The notes: a model not told the origin generated them from the letters alone. A DNA stretch of 64,000 bases from Arthrobacter echini (GCF_004803505.1 NZ_SSWH01000002.1:62001-126000), one strand, 5' to 3'; positions 8,917 to 19,192 are shown, counted from the first letter of the stretch. Translations and numbers: made by a program.

Positions 8917-8989
8917 CTCCTCCGACTGGACTTGAACCAGTAACCCTTCGATTAACAGTCGAATGCTCTGCCAATTGAGCTACGGAGGA
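8917..8989 (-). tRNA. tRNA-Asn (GTT)
   Basis: The 73-base cloverleaf has a perfect 7-bp acceptor stem TCCTCCG/CGGAGGA, anticodon loop CTGTTAA giving GTT, and discriminator G. CCA is not encoded. A tRNA-Asn beside dnaG is also, from memory, the arrangement in mycobacteria. Confidence 0.96.
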
Positions 8990-9043
8990 AAGCGCAGGCC
9001 CAACATTACAGATCTTCCCCAGCGAAGTGAAATCGCTCGGGGT

Positions 9044-10978
9044 TCACTCCTCGCGCAGCTGCCGGCGCTGCATCTCGAGCTCCATGAGGTCGCGCTGGAC
9101 CTGGTTGTAGAGCGCCGGATCGGTTGCGGGATCCATGCGCTGGAGCTGCCCGAGCTTGTCCGCCTTCTGCTGCGTGATCCGCAGTTCGGTGAGCCTGTTG
9201 AGGATGTCCCGGCAGTAGCTCACCATGGCCTCGGCGTCCTTGGCGGGCAGCGGACGGACGGCGAGTTCGCTGACCAGGGGTCGCAGCACATCGGGCACAC
9301 CGTCGCGCACCGATTCGACCCAGCGGGAGAGTTCCGTCCCCGCTGCTCCCGCAGCGAGGACCGCCGTATGCACCGCCGCGTAGGCGGAGGAGGTGAAACG
9401 GAAGGCGGAGAACGACTCCCACTGCACCGCGGTGAGCAGCGTCGGCTGCTGGAGGACCACCTCGAGTGCCTCGCGCTCCATGCGGGCGATCGGATCCCGC
9501 GGGTCGGGGCGCTCGAAGAACGGTTCCTCGGAGGATGTGCCACCGCCGGTGGCGCCCGGCCCGCTCTGCTGCTGGAGTCTCTGCTGCGGGAGAGCATCGG
9601 CCCCCCGGCGCTGCCCTGTGGACGGCTCGCCCTGGCGACGGGCCGCCGCGGAGACGGCCCGCGCCACCTGGTCCTCACCGACGTACTGCATACCGAGCCA
9701 GCGGGAGAGCTCCCGCGTGTAGGTGGAACGCAGCGAGACGTCGCGGATCGCCGCCACGATCGGTGCCGCATGCCGCAGAGCCTTGACCTGACCCTCCCCC
9801 GAGGAGAGATCGTAGTCGGCGAAGGACGCCTTGATCGCGAATTCGAACAGCGGACGACGATCGGCGATGAGAGCGCGCACGGCGTCGTCGCCGCCTGCCT
9901 GCCGCAGGTCGCAGGGATCCGCGCCGGAGGCCTCCACGGCGACGTACGTCTGGGCATTGAAGCGCTGGTCCTCCTCGAAGGCACGCAGGGCCGCCTTCTG
10001 ACCGGCGGCGTCGCCGTCGAACGTGAAGATCACCTCGCCTCCGGCGCCGTCGTCGGACAGGAGGCGACGGGCGATCTTGATGTGGTCGGCACCGAACGCC
10101 GTACCGCAGGTGGCGACGGCGGTGCCGATGCCCGCGAGGTGGCAGGCCATGACGTCGGTGTAGCCCTCGACGACGACGAGCTGGCGGTTCTTCGCGATCT
10201 CACGCTTGGCCAGGTCGATGCCGTACAGCACCTGGGACTTCTTGTAGAGCGAGGTCTCGGGGGTGTTCAGGTACTTGGGACCCTGGTCGTCCTCGTAGAG
10301 CCTGCGCGCGCCGAAGCCGACGGTCTCGCCCGTGATGTCGCGGATGGGCCACATGAGGCGGCCGCGGAAGCGATCGTAGAAGCGGGAGGCGTTGGTCGAG
10401 GACGCGCTGAACATTCCGGTCAGCTTCAGCTCGTCGATCGTGAAGCCACGACCCGTGAGGTGATTCAGCAGGGCGTCCCAGGCCTGCGGCGCGTACCCGA
10501 CACCGAAGTGCTCTGCGGCGGCGCGGTCGAACCCGCGGTCCTGCAGGAACTGGCGGGCGGTTGCGGCGCCCTGGGTGAGCAGTTGGTCCCGGTAGAACTC
10601 GGCGGCGATCTTGTGGGCGTCCAGGAGCCGCTGACGCCGCCCGACATCCTCCCGACGTGGCCCCGTGCCGCCGTCCTCGTAGTGGAGTTCATGGCCGATC
10701 CTGGCCGCGAGCTTCTCCACCGTCTCACTGAAGGAGGTGTGGTCGAGCTTCTGCACGAAGGAGATCACGTCCCCGCCCTCGCCGCAGCCGAAGCAGTGGT
10801 AGGAGCCCATCTGCGGGCGCACGTGGAACGACGGCGAGCGCTCGTCGTGGAAGGGGCACAGTCCCTTCCACGACCCGATACCCGCGGACTTCAGCGTCAC
10901 GTATGCCTCGACGACCTCTTTCAGGTCCGTCCGCTGACGGATCTCATCGATGTCTTCGCGCTTGATGAGTCCGGCCAT
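9044..10978 (-). CDS. dnaG: DNA primase
   Basis: The 644-residue primase makes RNA primers for DNA replication. The N-terminal CHC2 zinc finger is visible as CPFHDERSPSF...YHCFGCGEGGD (about residues 40-65). The catalytic TOPRIM core has VVVEGYTDVMA and FDGDAAGQ, which bind metal, and a C-terminal helicase-interaction region follows. I start at ATG 10978 (MAGLIKRED) because TAAACT at 10986-10991 lies exactly 7 bases upstream, a leaderless-promoter spacing; the 11 extra upstream codons are not family-like. It lies downstream of dgt, 106 bases away, with tRNA-Asn after it. Confidence 0.97.
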   Translation of the reverse strand: MAGLIKREDIDEIRQRTDLKEVVEAYVTLKSAGIGSWKGLCPFHDERSPSFHVRPQMGSYHCFGCGEGGDVISFVQKLDHTSFSETVEKLAARIGHELHYEDGGTGPRREDVGRRQRLLDAHKIAAEFYRDQLLTQGAATARQFLQDRGFDRAAAEHFGVGYAPQAWDALLNHLTGRGFTIDELKLTGMFSASSTNASRFYDRFRGRLMWPIRDITGETVGFGARRLYEDDQGPKYLNTPETSLYKKSQVLYGIDLAKREIAKNRQLVVVEGYTDVMACHLAGIGTAVATCGTAFGADHIKIARRLLSDDGAGGEVIFTFDGDAAGQKAALRAFEEDQRFNAQTYVAVEASGADPCDLRQAGGDDAVRALIADRRPLFEFAIKASFADYDLSSGEGQVKALRHAAPIVAAIRDVSLRSTYTRELSRWLGMQYVGEDQVARAVSAAARRQGEPSTGQRRGADALPQQRLQQQSGPGATGGGTSSEEPFFERPDPRDPIARMEREALEVVLQQPTLLTAVQWESFSAFRFTSSAYAAVHTAVLAAGAAGTELSRWVESVRDGVPDVLRPLVSELAVRPLPAKDAEAMVSYCRDILNRLTELRITQQKADKLGQLQRMDPATDPALYNQVQRDLMELEMQRRQLREE

Positions 10979-11084
10979 GGCATCCAGTTTAGGCCTGCGC
11001 CCTCGGCGCACCGGCAGCCGGCGTCGCGCATGTGCGCAACCCCACAGCCGGTCGGGGCCTGCGGGCAGGCTCCGAACCGGGGCT

Positions 11085-12365
11085 TCACCAGAGGGTCGGG
11101 ACTGGTCCGACGATCCGCTCGTGGAGCCCCAGCGCGGAGCCGTCCGTGAGCGAGGCGACCTGATCGACCACGACCCGCAGGCGCGCGGCGTCGTCCGGTG
11201 CGTCGCGCCAGTCGGCGGCGAACATCGGCTCGAGGTGACGGTCCCCTGCCGCGTGGAGCTGCGAGACGAGGGAGGAGAGGATCTCCCGCTGGCGCTCGTA
11301 GAGCGGCTGGCGGTGCTCCGTGGTCATCACGTAGGTGGTGGCCAGGCCCTTCATCACGGCGATCTCCATGATCGTCTCCTCGGGCACCACCATCTGCGCG
11401 TTGTACCGGGTGAGCGCATCGGGTCCGTAGACGGAGCGGGTCGCCTGCATCGCGTCGAGGCAGAACCGGCCGATCAGCTGGCTCGTCATGTTCTTCAGCG
11501 CCGCCATCGACCGCCGTGTGCCGTCCGCCTCCCGCACCCAGACCGGTGTGGCCTCGAGCCGGGCCAGCGCGGCGTCGACGGCGGCCGGGTCGCTGCCGGG
11601 CAGGTACCACTGCTGCGTGTAGCCGACCACGCGGGCGCGGGCGTCCGCGCTGTCCATCCACCGCAGCTGCAGATGCCCTGCGACGATCGCGTCCTCGACG
11701 TCGTGCACCGAGTAGGAGATGTCGTCCGCGAGATCCATGACCTGCGCCTCCAGGCACGAGCGGGCCTCCGGCGCGCCCGCGCGGAGCCAGTCGAAGACCG
11801 GCAGGTCGTCGTCGTACGCGCCGAACTTCGTGGTGCGCTGCCCGTTGATGACGGGCGCGGACGCCGCCGTCCACGGGTACTTGCAGGAAGCGTCGAGGCT
11901 GGCGCGCGTCAGGTTCAGCCCGGCCGGCCCGCCGTCGGCCTGCATCACCTTGGATTCGAGCCGGGTGAGCAGGCGGAGGGTCTGCGCGTTGCCCTCGAAG
12001 CCACCGATACCGTGGGCGAGGTCGTTCAGTGCCGACTCGCCGTTGTGACCGAAGGGCGGGTGACCGAGATCGTGCGCCAGGCAGGCGGTGTCGACGATGT
12101 CGGGGTCGCACCCGAGGGTCCTGCCCAGTTCGCGACCTACCTGCGCGACCTCCAGCGAGTGCGTGAGCCTCGTGCGGACGAAGTCGTCGGTGTCGGGCGC
12201 GACGACCTGCGTCTTGGCGCCCAGGCGGCGCAGCGCCGAGGAGTGGAGGACCCGGGCGCGATCCCGCTCGAAATCGGTGCGGTGCAGGCTTTTCGGTGGC
12301 TCCTGCACCCAGCGCTCCGTGTCCGCCGCGCCGTAGTCGTTCGCGGATGGTTCAGGGAAGCTCAT
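11085..12365 (-). CDS. dgt: deoxyguanosinetriphosphate triphosphohydrolase-like protein
   Basis: The 426-residue HD-domain protein hydrolyses dNTPs to deoxynucleosides and triphosphate, which helps control the dNTP pool. RRLGAKTQVV and RTRLTHSLEVAQVGRELGR supply the first histidine; HDLGHPPFGHNGE is the HD metal motif. The start is ATG 12365 (MSFPEPSAND); the longer frame is non-homologous. It lies between dusB (55 bases upstream) and dnaG, the same order as in many actinobacteria, where the dgt-dnaG pair is conserved. Nucleotide preference is not certain in this subgroup. Confidence 0.93.
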   Translation of the reverse strand: MSFPEPSANDYGAADTERWVQEPPKSLHRTDFERDRARVLHSSALRRLGAKTQVVAPDTDDFVRTRLTHSLEVAQVGRELGRTLGCDPDIVDTACLAHDLGHPPFGHNGESALNDLAHGIGGFEGNAQTLRLLTRLESKVMQADGGPAGLNLTRASLDASCKYPWTAASAPVINGQRTTKFGAYDDDLPVFDWLRAGAPEARSCLEAQVMDLADDISYSVHDVEDAIVAGHLQLRWMDSADARARVVGYTQQWYLPGSDPAAVDAALARLEATPVWVREADGTRRSMAALKNMTSQLIGRFCLDAMQATRSVYGPDALTRYNAQMVVPEETIMEIAVMKGLATTYVMTTEHRQPLYERQREILSSLVSQLHAAGDRHLEPMFAADWRDAPDDAARLRVVVDQVASLTDGSALGLHERIVGPVPTLW

Positions 12366-12420
12366 GGTGCCTTTCCGGTGGAGCGGGGTGACTTTCCGGG
12401 GCGGGGACTCTGCAGGCCGC

Positions 12421-13659
12421 TCATCCCCCGGAGACGTCCACCTCGGCCGCGGCGATGTCGGCCTGCTGGGAACTGTCGAGAACGCGGGCGTCCAGCCAGT
12501 GCTCGGGCAGGGCGGTCCGCTTCGGGGAACCGGCGCGGCCCCTGGGCCCCTCGGCGTCCTGCCCGGGGTAGGGCGAATCCCGGTCGAGTTCCGCCAGGAG
12601 TCCGCGCAACACCTCGAGCGTGGGTACCGTGGCGAGGCGGGCGCGCAGGTCCCCGCCCACAACGTAGCCCTTGAAGTACCAGGCCATGTGCTTGCGGATG
12701 TCGCGCAGGCCCATCAGCTCGCTGCCGAAGGTCTCGACGAGGAGCTCGGCGTGCCGGTAGACGGTGTCGGCGACCTGCCCGAGACCCGGCCGGAAGCGCT
12801 CCGCACTGCCCTCGAAGGCGTTCATGAGATCGCCGAACAGCCAGGGCCGGCCCTGGCAGCCACGGCCGATGACCACGCCGTCGACGCCGGTCCGGCGCAC
12901 CATGCGCACGGCGTCCTCGGCGCTCCAGATATCGCCGTTGCCGAGGACGGGGATGTCGGGCAGGGCCTCGCGCAGTTCGGCGATCGCGTTCCAGTCGGCC
13001 TGCCCGGAGTAGAACTGCGAGGCCGTCCGGCCGTGGAGGGCGACGGCGGCGACCCCGCTGTCACGCGCGATCCTCCCGGCCTCACAAAAGGTGAGGTGGT
13101 CCTCGTCGATGCCCTTGCGCATCTTGATGGTCAGCGGGACATTGCCTTTCGACGCCTCGTGCACGGCGGTCCGGACGATGCCCGTGAAGAGATCGAGCTT
13201 CCAGGGCAGGGCTGCTCCCCCGCCCTTCCGGGTGACCTTGGGGACCGGGCAGCCGAAGTTCAGATCGATGTGATCGGCGCGATCCTCCTCCACCAGCAGG
13301 CGGACGGCTGCGCCGACGGTCTTCGGGTCGACGCCGTAGAGCTGCACCGAGCGGACGCGTTCGTCGTCGTCGTGCGAGATGATGCGCATCGACTCGGGGT
13401 TGCGCTCCACGAGCGCCCGCGAGGTGACCATCTCCGAGACGTACAGCCCGCCCCCGTACTCGCGGCACAGCCGGCGGAACGCCCTGTTGGTGATACCCGC
13501 CATGGGCGCGAGGATCACCGGGGTGTCCACGGTGATGTTCCCGAGCGTCAGGGGCGGCAACTCCAGTTTCAGCGGTGTACCCGCCACGGCAGCAGGTCCC
13601 GCACCCGGGTCGGTGGGGACGTCGTCGGACACGGCTGGGAGGATCGATACTGCGCTCAC
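12421..13659 (-). CDS. dusB: tRNA-dihydrouridine synthase B
   Basis: This FMN enzyme reduces uridines in the tRNA D loop. The barrel begins PVILAPMAGITNRAFRRL. The catalytic cysteine is in NFGCPVPKVTRKGGGAALP, and GRTASQFYSGQADW and NGDIWS are further signature stretches. Predicted length is 412 residues from GTG 13659. That start is tentative: the GGAGG is only 1 base from it, and a GTG ten codons later is possible. Roughly the first 30 residues are low-complexity in either case. It is first in the dusB-dgt-dnaG strand run, divergent from the acyltransferase. Confidence 0.92.
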   Translation of the reverse strand: MSAVSILPAVSDDVPTDPGAGPAAVAGTPLKLELPPLTLGNITVDTPVILAPMAGITNRAFRRLCREYGGGLYVSEMVTSRALVERNPESMRIISHDDDERVRSVQLYGVDPKTVGAAVRLLVEEDRADHIDLNFGCPVPKVTRKGGGAALPWKLDLFTGIVRTAVHEASKGNVPLTIKMRKGIDEDHLTFCEAGRIARDSGVAAVALHGRTASQFYSGQADWNAIAELREALPDIPVLGNGDIWSAEDAVRMVRRTGVDGVVIGRGCQGRPWLFGDLMNAFEGSAERFRPGLGQVADTVYRHAELLVETFGSELMGLRDIRKHMAWYFKGYVVGGDLRARLATVPTLEVLRGLLAELDRDSPYPGQDAEGPRGRAGSPKRTALPEHWLDARVLDSSQQADIAAAEVDVSGG

Positions 13660-13799
13660 CCCTCCATTGTCGCAAGGATCCGCAAATCCTCCGGACGCGA
13701 CGGCCGTCCCCGGAGGAGGGTACAAAGGATACGGACACCGGAGAACGCAGGGGCAGATCACCCGACGCGCTCACCGACGGCCGGACGAGGGAGCTGGAC

Positions 13800-14612
13800 A
13801 TGGGCTGGAAGCCACGACAGAACGACCGCATGTACCGAAGCGTGGTGTATGCGGGGAAGCTGGTCTTCGGCGCACTGCGCCTTCCCATCAGGGTCACCGG
13901 CACCGGGAACCTGCCTGCCGCGGGCCCGCTGAACGGGCGCTCGCGACGCGCGGTGCCCGGCCACGGCGCCGTCGTCGCCATCACCCACTTCGGCTATCTA
14001 GACTTCGCCTTCGCCGAACTGGTGCTCTGGAACCATGCGCGCATCCAGGCACGTTTCCTGATCTCCAAGCGCGCAGCCGAGCACTGGTTCGTCAGCCCCT
14101 TCGTCTTCGGTCTGGGGCACGTGGTCACGAACCGGATGGACGGCGCGGAAGCGTACGAGGGCGCGCTCGCCAAACTGCGTGCCGGGGAGTACGTGGCGGT
14201 CCTTCCCGAGGCGGGAGTGTCCAGGAGCTACACCGTCCGCGCCCTGAAGACCGGAGCGGTCCGCCTCGCGGCGGAGGCAGGGGTGCCGGTCGTCCCCGTC
14301 TCGGTCTGGGGCGCCCACCGGATCCTGAGCCGCGGGCACGGCTTCTCCCTGCGGCGGGCCTGGCGAACACCGGTGCGCGTCCACGTCGGCGAGCTGATCC
14401 ACCCTGCACCGGGGCTCGACGTCGCCGAGGAGACAGCGAGGCTGCGCCGCGAACTGCAGGACGGGATCGAGCGCGGCATGGCCGACTACCCCGATCCGGA
14501 AGCGGGTGCCTGGTGGATGCCGGCGCACCTGGGTGGTGGTGCGATGACCGACGACGAACGTACTGCCGCGGACATCGCGGACAAAAAGGCAGGCCGGCAC
14601 GACCGCGGATGA
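13800..14612 (+). CDS. PlsC-like 1-acylglycerol-3-phosphate acyltransferase
   Basis: A 270-residue lysophospholipid acyltransferase, likely transferring an acyl chain to lysophosphatidic acid or a related lipid at the membrane. The HX4D catalytic motif is THFGYLDF, and the FPEG-type block appears as LPEAGVSRS. ATG 13800 has GAGGGAG about 5 bases upstream; longer in-frame extensions lack one. It runs convergent with the GNAT gene, and the 34-base gap contains a direct repeat GTCTCAGGCGGT. No operon partner is evident. Confidence 0.85.
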   Translation: MGWKPRQNDRMYRSVVYAGKLVFGALRLPIRVTGTGNLPAAGPLNGRSRRAVPGHGAVVAITHFGYLDFAFAELVLWNHARIQARFLISKRAAEHWFVSPFVFGLGHVVTNRMDGAEAYEGALAKLRAGEYVAVLPEAGVSRSYTVRALKTGAVRLAAEAGVPVVPVSVWGAHRILSRGHGFSLRRAWRTPVRVHVGELIHPAPGLDVAEETARLRRELQDGIERGMADYPDPEAGAWWMPAHLGGGAMTDDERTAADIADKKAGRHDRG

Positions 14613-14646
14613 ACCCCGGCGCTCCGGGCCGTCTCAGGCGGTCGTC

Positions 14647-15558
14647 TCAGGCGGTGGCGACGACGAGCGTCTGTTCTGCTGCCTCACGGGCCGTACCGGA
14701 GGCGAGCAGGGGCTCGACGACGGCGACGAGTGCCGCCATGGAGTCGTCCACCTCGAGCCGGACAGGGTACTGGTGGGCGAGCATGGCGACCAGCGTCGCC
14801 ACCGCGGCCTGCTGTTCCTGCTCCGGGAGTGTCGTGTCGTAGCCGAGCAGGACGTCGGCCGGCTCGTCCGTGCGGGTCTGCGTGTAGCTGACGGCGAACG
14901 CAGCGATCGTCCCGCCGTCGGACTTCGGCCTCTCGCGCAGGACCACCGCTCCCCCGGCGCCGCTCGTGTCCGAGAGGAAGAGCTGCTGGGCCCGGCCCAG
15001 GCTGATGTCGGCGCGATCCCAGGCGTGCACCGACTCGTAGAACGAGGCCAGCGCGCGGGTCAGCTCCACCGACCCGGTGGCGGCTTCCTCGAGTTGCGGA
15101 CCGGCGGCATCCTCGAACGCCGAGGGGGTCAGTGCGCCGGGCAGGACGTCGACGAGCCGTGAGCGCTGCAGCACCGTCAGTCCCAGTGCCGACGCGAAGA
15201 GCGCACCGCTCGACCCCGGCGTCACTTTCGAGCGCAGTGCCGTGACCTGCGAGGGTGAGGCAGCGGCCTCGTGCTGGAGCATCGTGAACAGCGTCGAGCC
15301 GATCCCGGTACGCCGGTGGTCCGCCGCGACCTCGATGTAGCACCAGAGCCGGTCGGGATGCAGCGCCGCGCCGTACACGCAGCCCGCGGCGACGGGCACG
15401 CCCTGGTCGACGGCGGTGATGCAGCGGTTCCACGGCGAGTTCGAGGAGGGCTGGAACGAGCCGCGGAACTGCTCCGCCGTGGCCGACTCCGGACCACCCC
15501 AGAGCTGGATGAGGTCGAGTTCGTCACCGTCCTGCCAGGGCCGGTACTCCACGGCCAT
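14647..15558 (-). CDS. GNAT-family N-acetyltransferase
   Basis: The 303-residue protein has an N-terminal GNAT domain with the acetyl-CoA loop DHRRTGIGSTLF around residue 90, and a second, degenerate domain in the C-terminal half. Its ATG shares one base with the glycyl-tRNA synthetase stop (TGATG), so it is probably translated by re-initiation from that message. The family acetylates amines on proteins, small molecules or antibiotics. The substrate here is unknown, although tight coupling to glyS hints at a link with translation. Confidence 0.8.
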   Translation of the reverse strand: MAVEYRPWQDGDELDLIQLWGGPESATAEQFRGSFQPSSNSPWNRCITAVDQGVPVAAGCVYGAALHPDRLWCYIEVAADHRRTGIGSTLFTMLQHEAAASPSQVTALRSKVTPGSSGALFASALGLTVLQRSRLVDVLPGALTPSAFEDAAGPQLEEAATGSVELTRALASFYESVHAWDRADISLGRAQQLFLSDTSGAGGAVVLRERPKSDGGTIAAFAVSYTQTRTDEPADVLLGYDTTLPEQEQQAAVATLVAMLAHQYPVRLEVDDSMAALVAVVEPLLASGTAREAAEQTLVVATA

Positions 15559-16946
15559 CAGGCGCCGACCAGTCGGGCAGCGAGGTAGCCCTGCACCTTA
15601 TCGAGTGCCACGCGCTCCTGCGCCATGGTGTCGCGTTCGCGGATGGTCACGGCCTGGTCCTCGAGCGTGTCGAAGTCCACGGTGATGCAGAACGGTGTCC
15701 CGATCTCGTCCTGGCGCCGGTAGCGCCGCCCGATGGCACCGGCGTCGTCGAAGTCGATGTTCCATCCCCTGCGCAGCTGCGCCGCCAGCTGCTTGGCCCT
15801 GGGCGAGAGATCCTCGTTGCGGCTCAGCGGCAGCACGGCGGCCTTGACCGGCGCGAGGCGCGGGTCGAGCTTCAGGACGGTGCGCTTGTCCACGCCGCCT
15901 TTGGAATTCGGGGCCTCGTCCTCGGTGTAGGCGTCCACGAGGAACGCCATGAAGGAGCGGGTGAGACCGGCAGCGGGTTCGATGACGTAGGGCGTGTATC
16001 GCTCGTCGGTGGCCTGGTCGAAGTACCCGAGGTCGGTTCCCGAGTGCGTCGAGTGGGTGGAGAGATCGAAATCGGTGCGGTTCGCGACGCCCTCGAGCTC
16101 ACCCCACTCCGAGCCCTGGAAGCCGAAGCGGTACTCGATGTCCGTGGTGCCCTTCGAGTAGTGGCTCAGCTTCTCCACGGGATGTTCGAAGAGACGCAGA
16201 TTGTCCGGGTCGATGCCGAGGTCGGTGTACCAGGAGAAGCGCTCGTCGATCCAGTACCTGTGCCATTGTTCGTCGGTGCCGGGCTCGACGAAGAACTCCA
16301 TCTCCATCTGCTCGAACTCGCGCGTGCGGAAGATGAAGTTCCCCGGCGTGATCTCGTTGCGGAAGCTCTTGCCGATCTGGCCGATCCCGAACGGCGGCTT
16401 CTTGCGCGCCGTGGTCAGCACGTTGTTGAAGTTGACGAAGATGCCCTGCGCGGTCTCGGGTCGCAGATAGTGCATGCCCTCCTCCGACGCCACGGGACCG
16501 AGGAAGGTCTTGAGCAGCCCGGAGAACTCCTGCGGTTCGGTCCAGCGCCCCTTGGTACCACAGTTGGAGCAGGTGATGTCGAGCAGTCCGTTCTCGGGCG
16601 CCCGACCCTTCTTCTCCTCGTACTCCTCCTCGAGGTGGTCGGCGCGGTAGCGCTTGTGACAGTTCAGGCACTCCACGAGCGGGTCGCTGAAGACGTCCAC
16701 GTGACCGGAGGCCTCCCAGACCTGGCGGGGCAGGATCACGGCGGAATCCAGGCCGACGACATCCTCCCGTCCGCGCACGACGCTCTGCCACCACTGCCGC
16801 TTGATGTTCTCCTTGAGTTCGGCACCGAGGGGCCCGTAGTCCCAGGCGGAGCGGGATCCGCCGTAGATCTCCCCCGACTGGAACACGAAACCACGCCGCT
16901 TGGCGAGGGAGATGATGGGATCGAGAGCGGACTTGGCTGCTGCCAT
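15558..16946 (-). CDS. glyS: glycyl-tRNA synthetase (alpha2 type)
   Basis: The 462-residue class II synthetase charges tRNA-Gly. Features visible in order are the N-terminal [18 protein letters not shown], a zinc-like insertion with CLNCHKR and CSNCG, motif 2 [17 protein letters not shown], and the HIGH-class [12 protein letters not shown]. Start ATG 16946 ([10 protein letters not shown]) has GGAG 9 bases upstream. A -10 element TAGGCT at 17057-17062 would give a leader of about 100 bases. I looked for a T-box and found none. A GNAT gene overlaps the stop by one base. Confidence 0.97.
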   Translation of the reverse strand: MAAAKSALDPIISLAKRRGFVFQSGEIYGGSRSAWDYGPLGAELKENIKRQWWQSVVRGREDVVGLDSAVILPRQVWEASGHVDVFSDPLVECLNCHKRYRADHLEEEYEEKKGRAPENGLLDITCSNCGTKGRWTEPQEFSGLLKTFLGPVASEEGMHYLRPETAQGIFVNFNNVLTTARKKPPFGIGQIGKSFRNEITPGNFIFRTREFEQMEMEFFVEPGTDEQWHRYWIDERFSWYTDLGIDPDNLRLFEHPVEKLSHYSKGTTDIEYRFGFQGSEWGELEGVANRTDFDLSTHSTHSGTDLGYFDQATDERYTPYVIEPAAGLTRSFMAFLVDAYTEDEAPNSKGGVDKRTVLKLDPRLAPVKAAVLPLSRNEDLSPRAKQLAAQLRRGWNIDFDDAGAIGRRYRRQDEIGTPFCITVDFDTLEDQAVTIRERDTMAQERVALDKVQGYLAARLVGA

Positions 16947-17056
16947 GGGATTGGTCTCCAGTTCTGGGCAGGCCGCTGGATGCGGTCCGCCGGTCGTCGT
17001 CGGGTGGGGTTCTGCGGGAACCTCCTCGGCTGGAAAGGGCGCGAGGACACCGATCA

Positions 17057-17062
17057 AGCCTA
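17057..17062 (-). promoter_or_regulatory. candidate -10 for glyS
   Basis: TAGGCT on the minus strand matches the TANNNT actinobacterial -10. Transcription would start near 17050, leaving a leader of about 100 bases. No clear -35 is seen. Confidence 0.4.
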
Positions 17063-17142
17063 GCCGCTCGGCAGTCGCGGCCCGGCGCCGCACCGCGCAC
17101 CGCTCACGCTCGTGTGCAGGCCCTGCCCCGGGATCCGCCGGC

Positions 17143-18120
17143 TCAGCCGCGACCCGGCAGCATCAGGGAGCGGCGAGGCCAGGGCAGCGTCGTGAGGATG
17201 ACCGCACCCAGGGTCAGCAGGGTCCCCGCAACCGTGGCGAACGCCACGACGGAGCCCGGTGCAGGGAACACCAGGTCCAGGACGAGCGAGCCGATCAGCT
17301 GCCCGCCGATCATGCACAGAGCCGTGAGCAGCACTCCGAGACTGCGCACGAGCAGCGCCCCGAGACCGATGAAGATGCAGCCCATCGGGCCTCCCAGGTA
17401 GTACCACCACTGGGTGGGCAGCGGATCGCCCACACCGACGACGGCGATCCTGATCAGCCAGGCGGGCAGCAGCACCGCGGTACCGGCGATGAAGTTCATG
17501 AGGGTGGCGGCCAGCGGTGTGCCGTAGTGCAGCGCCGCCGTGCCGTTCATGGCCTGCTGGAAACTCAGCAGGATTCCCGCGGCGACCGGGAGCAGCACGG
17601 GGAGCAGCCAGCCGGAGACTTCGCCGGTTGCGCCGAAGCGTGGTGAGAGGGCCCAGATGACGGACACGACCGTCAGGGTCACCCCGATGACCCGCATCGG
17701 GGTGGCGGCGCGCTTCCCCCCGGGCCCGATGCCCGCCCGGTCCACCAGGATGCCGCTGAGGGACTGCCCCATGACGGTGGCGACCGTGAACAGTGCCACC
17801 CCGAGCAGCCCGATGGTGAGGGACTGGGAGAAGACGAAGAACGCACCGATGGCACCGGCCGCAATGAAATAGGGCGGGAAACGCCGCTCCCGGACGGCGG
17901 GGATGATCTGCCGTGCTCCGGCCCGGCCCCGCGGCAGGGCGACAGTGACGACGATCATGAGCAGGAGGCCGGTGCCGAAGCTGATCAATGCCGCGGCGAT
18001 GCTGTCGTCGAGCCTGAGGCCCAGTGCTCCGTTGATCCTGCCCTGGACCGGGATGGCGAGTCCCGCAGCGAGCGCGAGTGGGACTCCGAGGACGGGAGGG
18101 AGCAGGGGCGCGTCGGACAC
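17143..18120 (-). CDS. DMT-family transporter, duplicated YdcZ type
   Basis: The 325-residue protein has ten hydrophobic segments arranged as two homologous halves. [15 protein letters not shown] in the first half matches [14 protein letters not shown] in the second, the hallmark of the DUF606/YdcZ family. The GTG start at 18120 has TAGGCT at 18127-18132 six bases upstream, which suggests a leaderless message. It is divergent from the S4-domain gene, and the short gap must hold both promoters. The transported compound is not known. Confidence 0.82.
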   Translation of the reverse strand: MSDAPLLPPVLGVPLALAAGLAIPVQGRINGALGLRLDDSIAAALISFGTGLLLMIVVTVALPRGRAGARQIIPAVRERRFPPYFIAAGAIGAFFVFSQSLTIGLLGVALFTVATVMGQSLSGILVDRAGIGPGGKRAATPMRVIGVTLTVVSVIWALSPRFGATGEVSGWLLPVLLPVAAGILLSFQQAMNGTAALHYGTPLAATLMNFIAGTAVLLPAWLIRIAVVGVGDPLPTQWWYYLGGPMGCIFIGLGALLVRSLGVLLTALCMIGGQLIGSLVLDLVFPAPGSVVAFATVAGTLLTLGAVILTTLPWPRRSLMLPGRG

Positions 18121-18160
18121 CCGTACAGCCTAGGGCGCCGGCTCGGGCATCATGGACAGC

Positions 18161-18394
18161 ATGACGGACGACGACGCATCCAGCACCGAACTGCCCATCC
18201 GGGACGACATGATCCGGCTGGGTCAGCTCCTGAAACTCGCCTCCCTCGCGGAGGACGGCGCCGAGGCGAAGGCCCTGATCGACAACGGTCTGGTGCAGGT
18301 CAACGGCGAGATCGAGGAGCGTCGCGGCCGCCAGCTCCACCCTGGCGACACCATCCGCGTCAACGGCGCGACGCTGCGGATCGTGCGCGGATGA
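18161..18394 (+). CDS. small S4-domain RNA-binding protein
   Basis: A 77-residue protein consisting of one S4 domain: IRLGQLLKLASLAEDGAEAK, then VQVNGEIEERRGRQLHPGD. This resembles YbcJ/RqcP-type single-domain binders of structured RNA on or near ribosomes. I start at ATG 18161 rather than 18152 because the hexamer CATCAT ends 7 bases before it and there is no ribosome site, which fits a leaderless message. The exact RNA target is unknown. Confidence 0.8.
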   Translation: MTDDDASSTELPIRDDMIRLGQLLKLASLAEDGAEAKALIDNGLVQVNGEIEERRGRQLHPGDTIRVNGATLRIVRG

Positions 18395-18448
18395 TCCCTC
18401 GTTCGTCCGCCGGCAGCACCACTGTCCACGGCCCGGCGCCGAGGATGC

Positions 18449-19126
18449 TCAGCGCCGGCCCAGGACCGTCAGGGCCAGGAACTCCCGCACGTGGGCGAGT
18501 TCACGCTGGGAGATGCTGTGGAACATGTCCGGGTAGAGGATCTTCGTCAGGCGGGTGTGCGTGGTCAGCCAGGCATGCGTGAACTCGATCATCTCCGCCG
18601 AGATGACCGGGTCCTCCTGGTCTCGCCCCCAGAAGAACGGTGTCTTCGCGATCGACACCTGCTCGTCCTGGAAGAACCCGTGTCCCTCGGCCGGGACGCA
18701 GTACCCCGAGAGCCCGACGACGCACGCGAAGTCGCCCGGTCGATGGCGCAGGAGCGAGGTCGCCACTGCCATCCCCTGAGAGAAACCGAGCAGACTCACG
18801 CTCGAGTGGAGGCCGCGCACGCCGTCGAGCCAGGAAGCGACGGCCCCGACGCTCTGCACCACCGCCTCCACCGAATACGCAGGCTCGCTCGGCAGGGGGA
18901 ACCAGGAGAAGCCCGGCCCCACCGGCTGCGGAGCGCGCACCGAGGCCACCGTGAAGTCCTCCGGCAGGTGATCGGCCAGGCCCATCAGGTCCTCCTCGTT
19001 CGCCAGGTAGCCGTGGAAGAGGACCAATAGCGGCGTGCCGCCCCGCTCCGACTCCGGCTTCGAGAAGAGGACCACGGGGTCCCAGGAACCGGACGAGGAC
19101 GCGGCCGCGTGGGCAGTATCAGTCAT
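18449..19126 (-). CDS. phospholipase/carboxylesterase-family alpha/beta hydrolase
   Basis: The 225-residue hydrolase has an LFHGYLANEED oxyanion region, the nucleophile elbow GFSQG, a candidate acid near EDPVIS and the histidine in DMFHSIS. That matches the carboxylesterase/acyl-protein thioesterase family (PF02230 type). It carries no signal peptide, so it should act in the cytoplasm. The gene is divergent from the SGNH hydrolase with a 66-base gap. Substrate is unknown. Confidence 0.85.
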   Translation of the reverse strand: MTDTAHAAASSSGSWDPVVLFSKPESERGGTPLLVLFHGYLANEEDLMGLADHLPEDFTVASVRAPQPVGPGFSWFPLPSEPAYSVEAVVQSVGAVASWLDGVRGLHSSVSLLGFSQGMAVATSLLRHRPGDFACVVGLSGYCVPAEGHGFFQDEQVSIAKTPFFWGRDQEDPVISAEMIEFTHAWLTTHTRLTKILYPDMFHSISQRELAHVREFLALTVLGRR

Positions 19127-19192
19127 GGCCCCATTTTGGCACGGACATCCCCCGGGGTAGCCGGGAAGGCGCAGCAGCTGGAGAATGGGCGG

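Noticed and set aside
16947-17056. T-box riboswitch in the glyS leader
   Set aside because: No T-box sequence (TGGNACCGCG-like) or specifier stem could be found.
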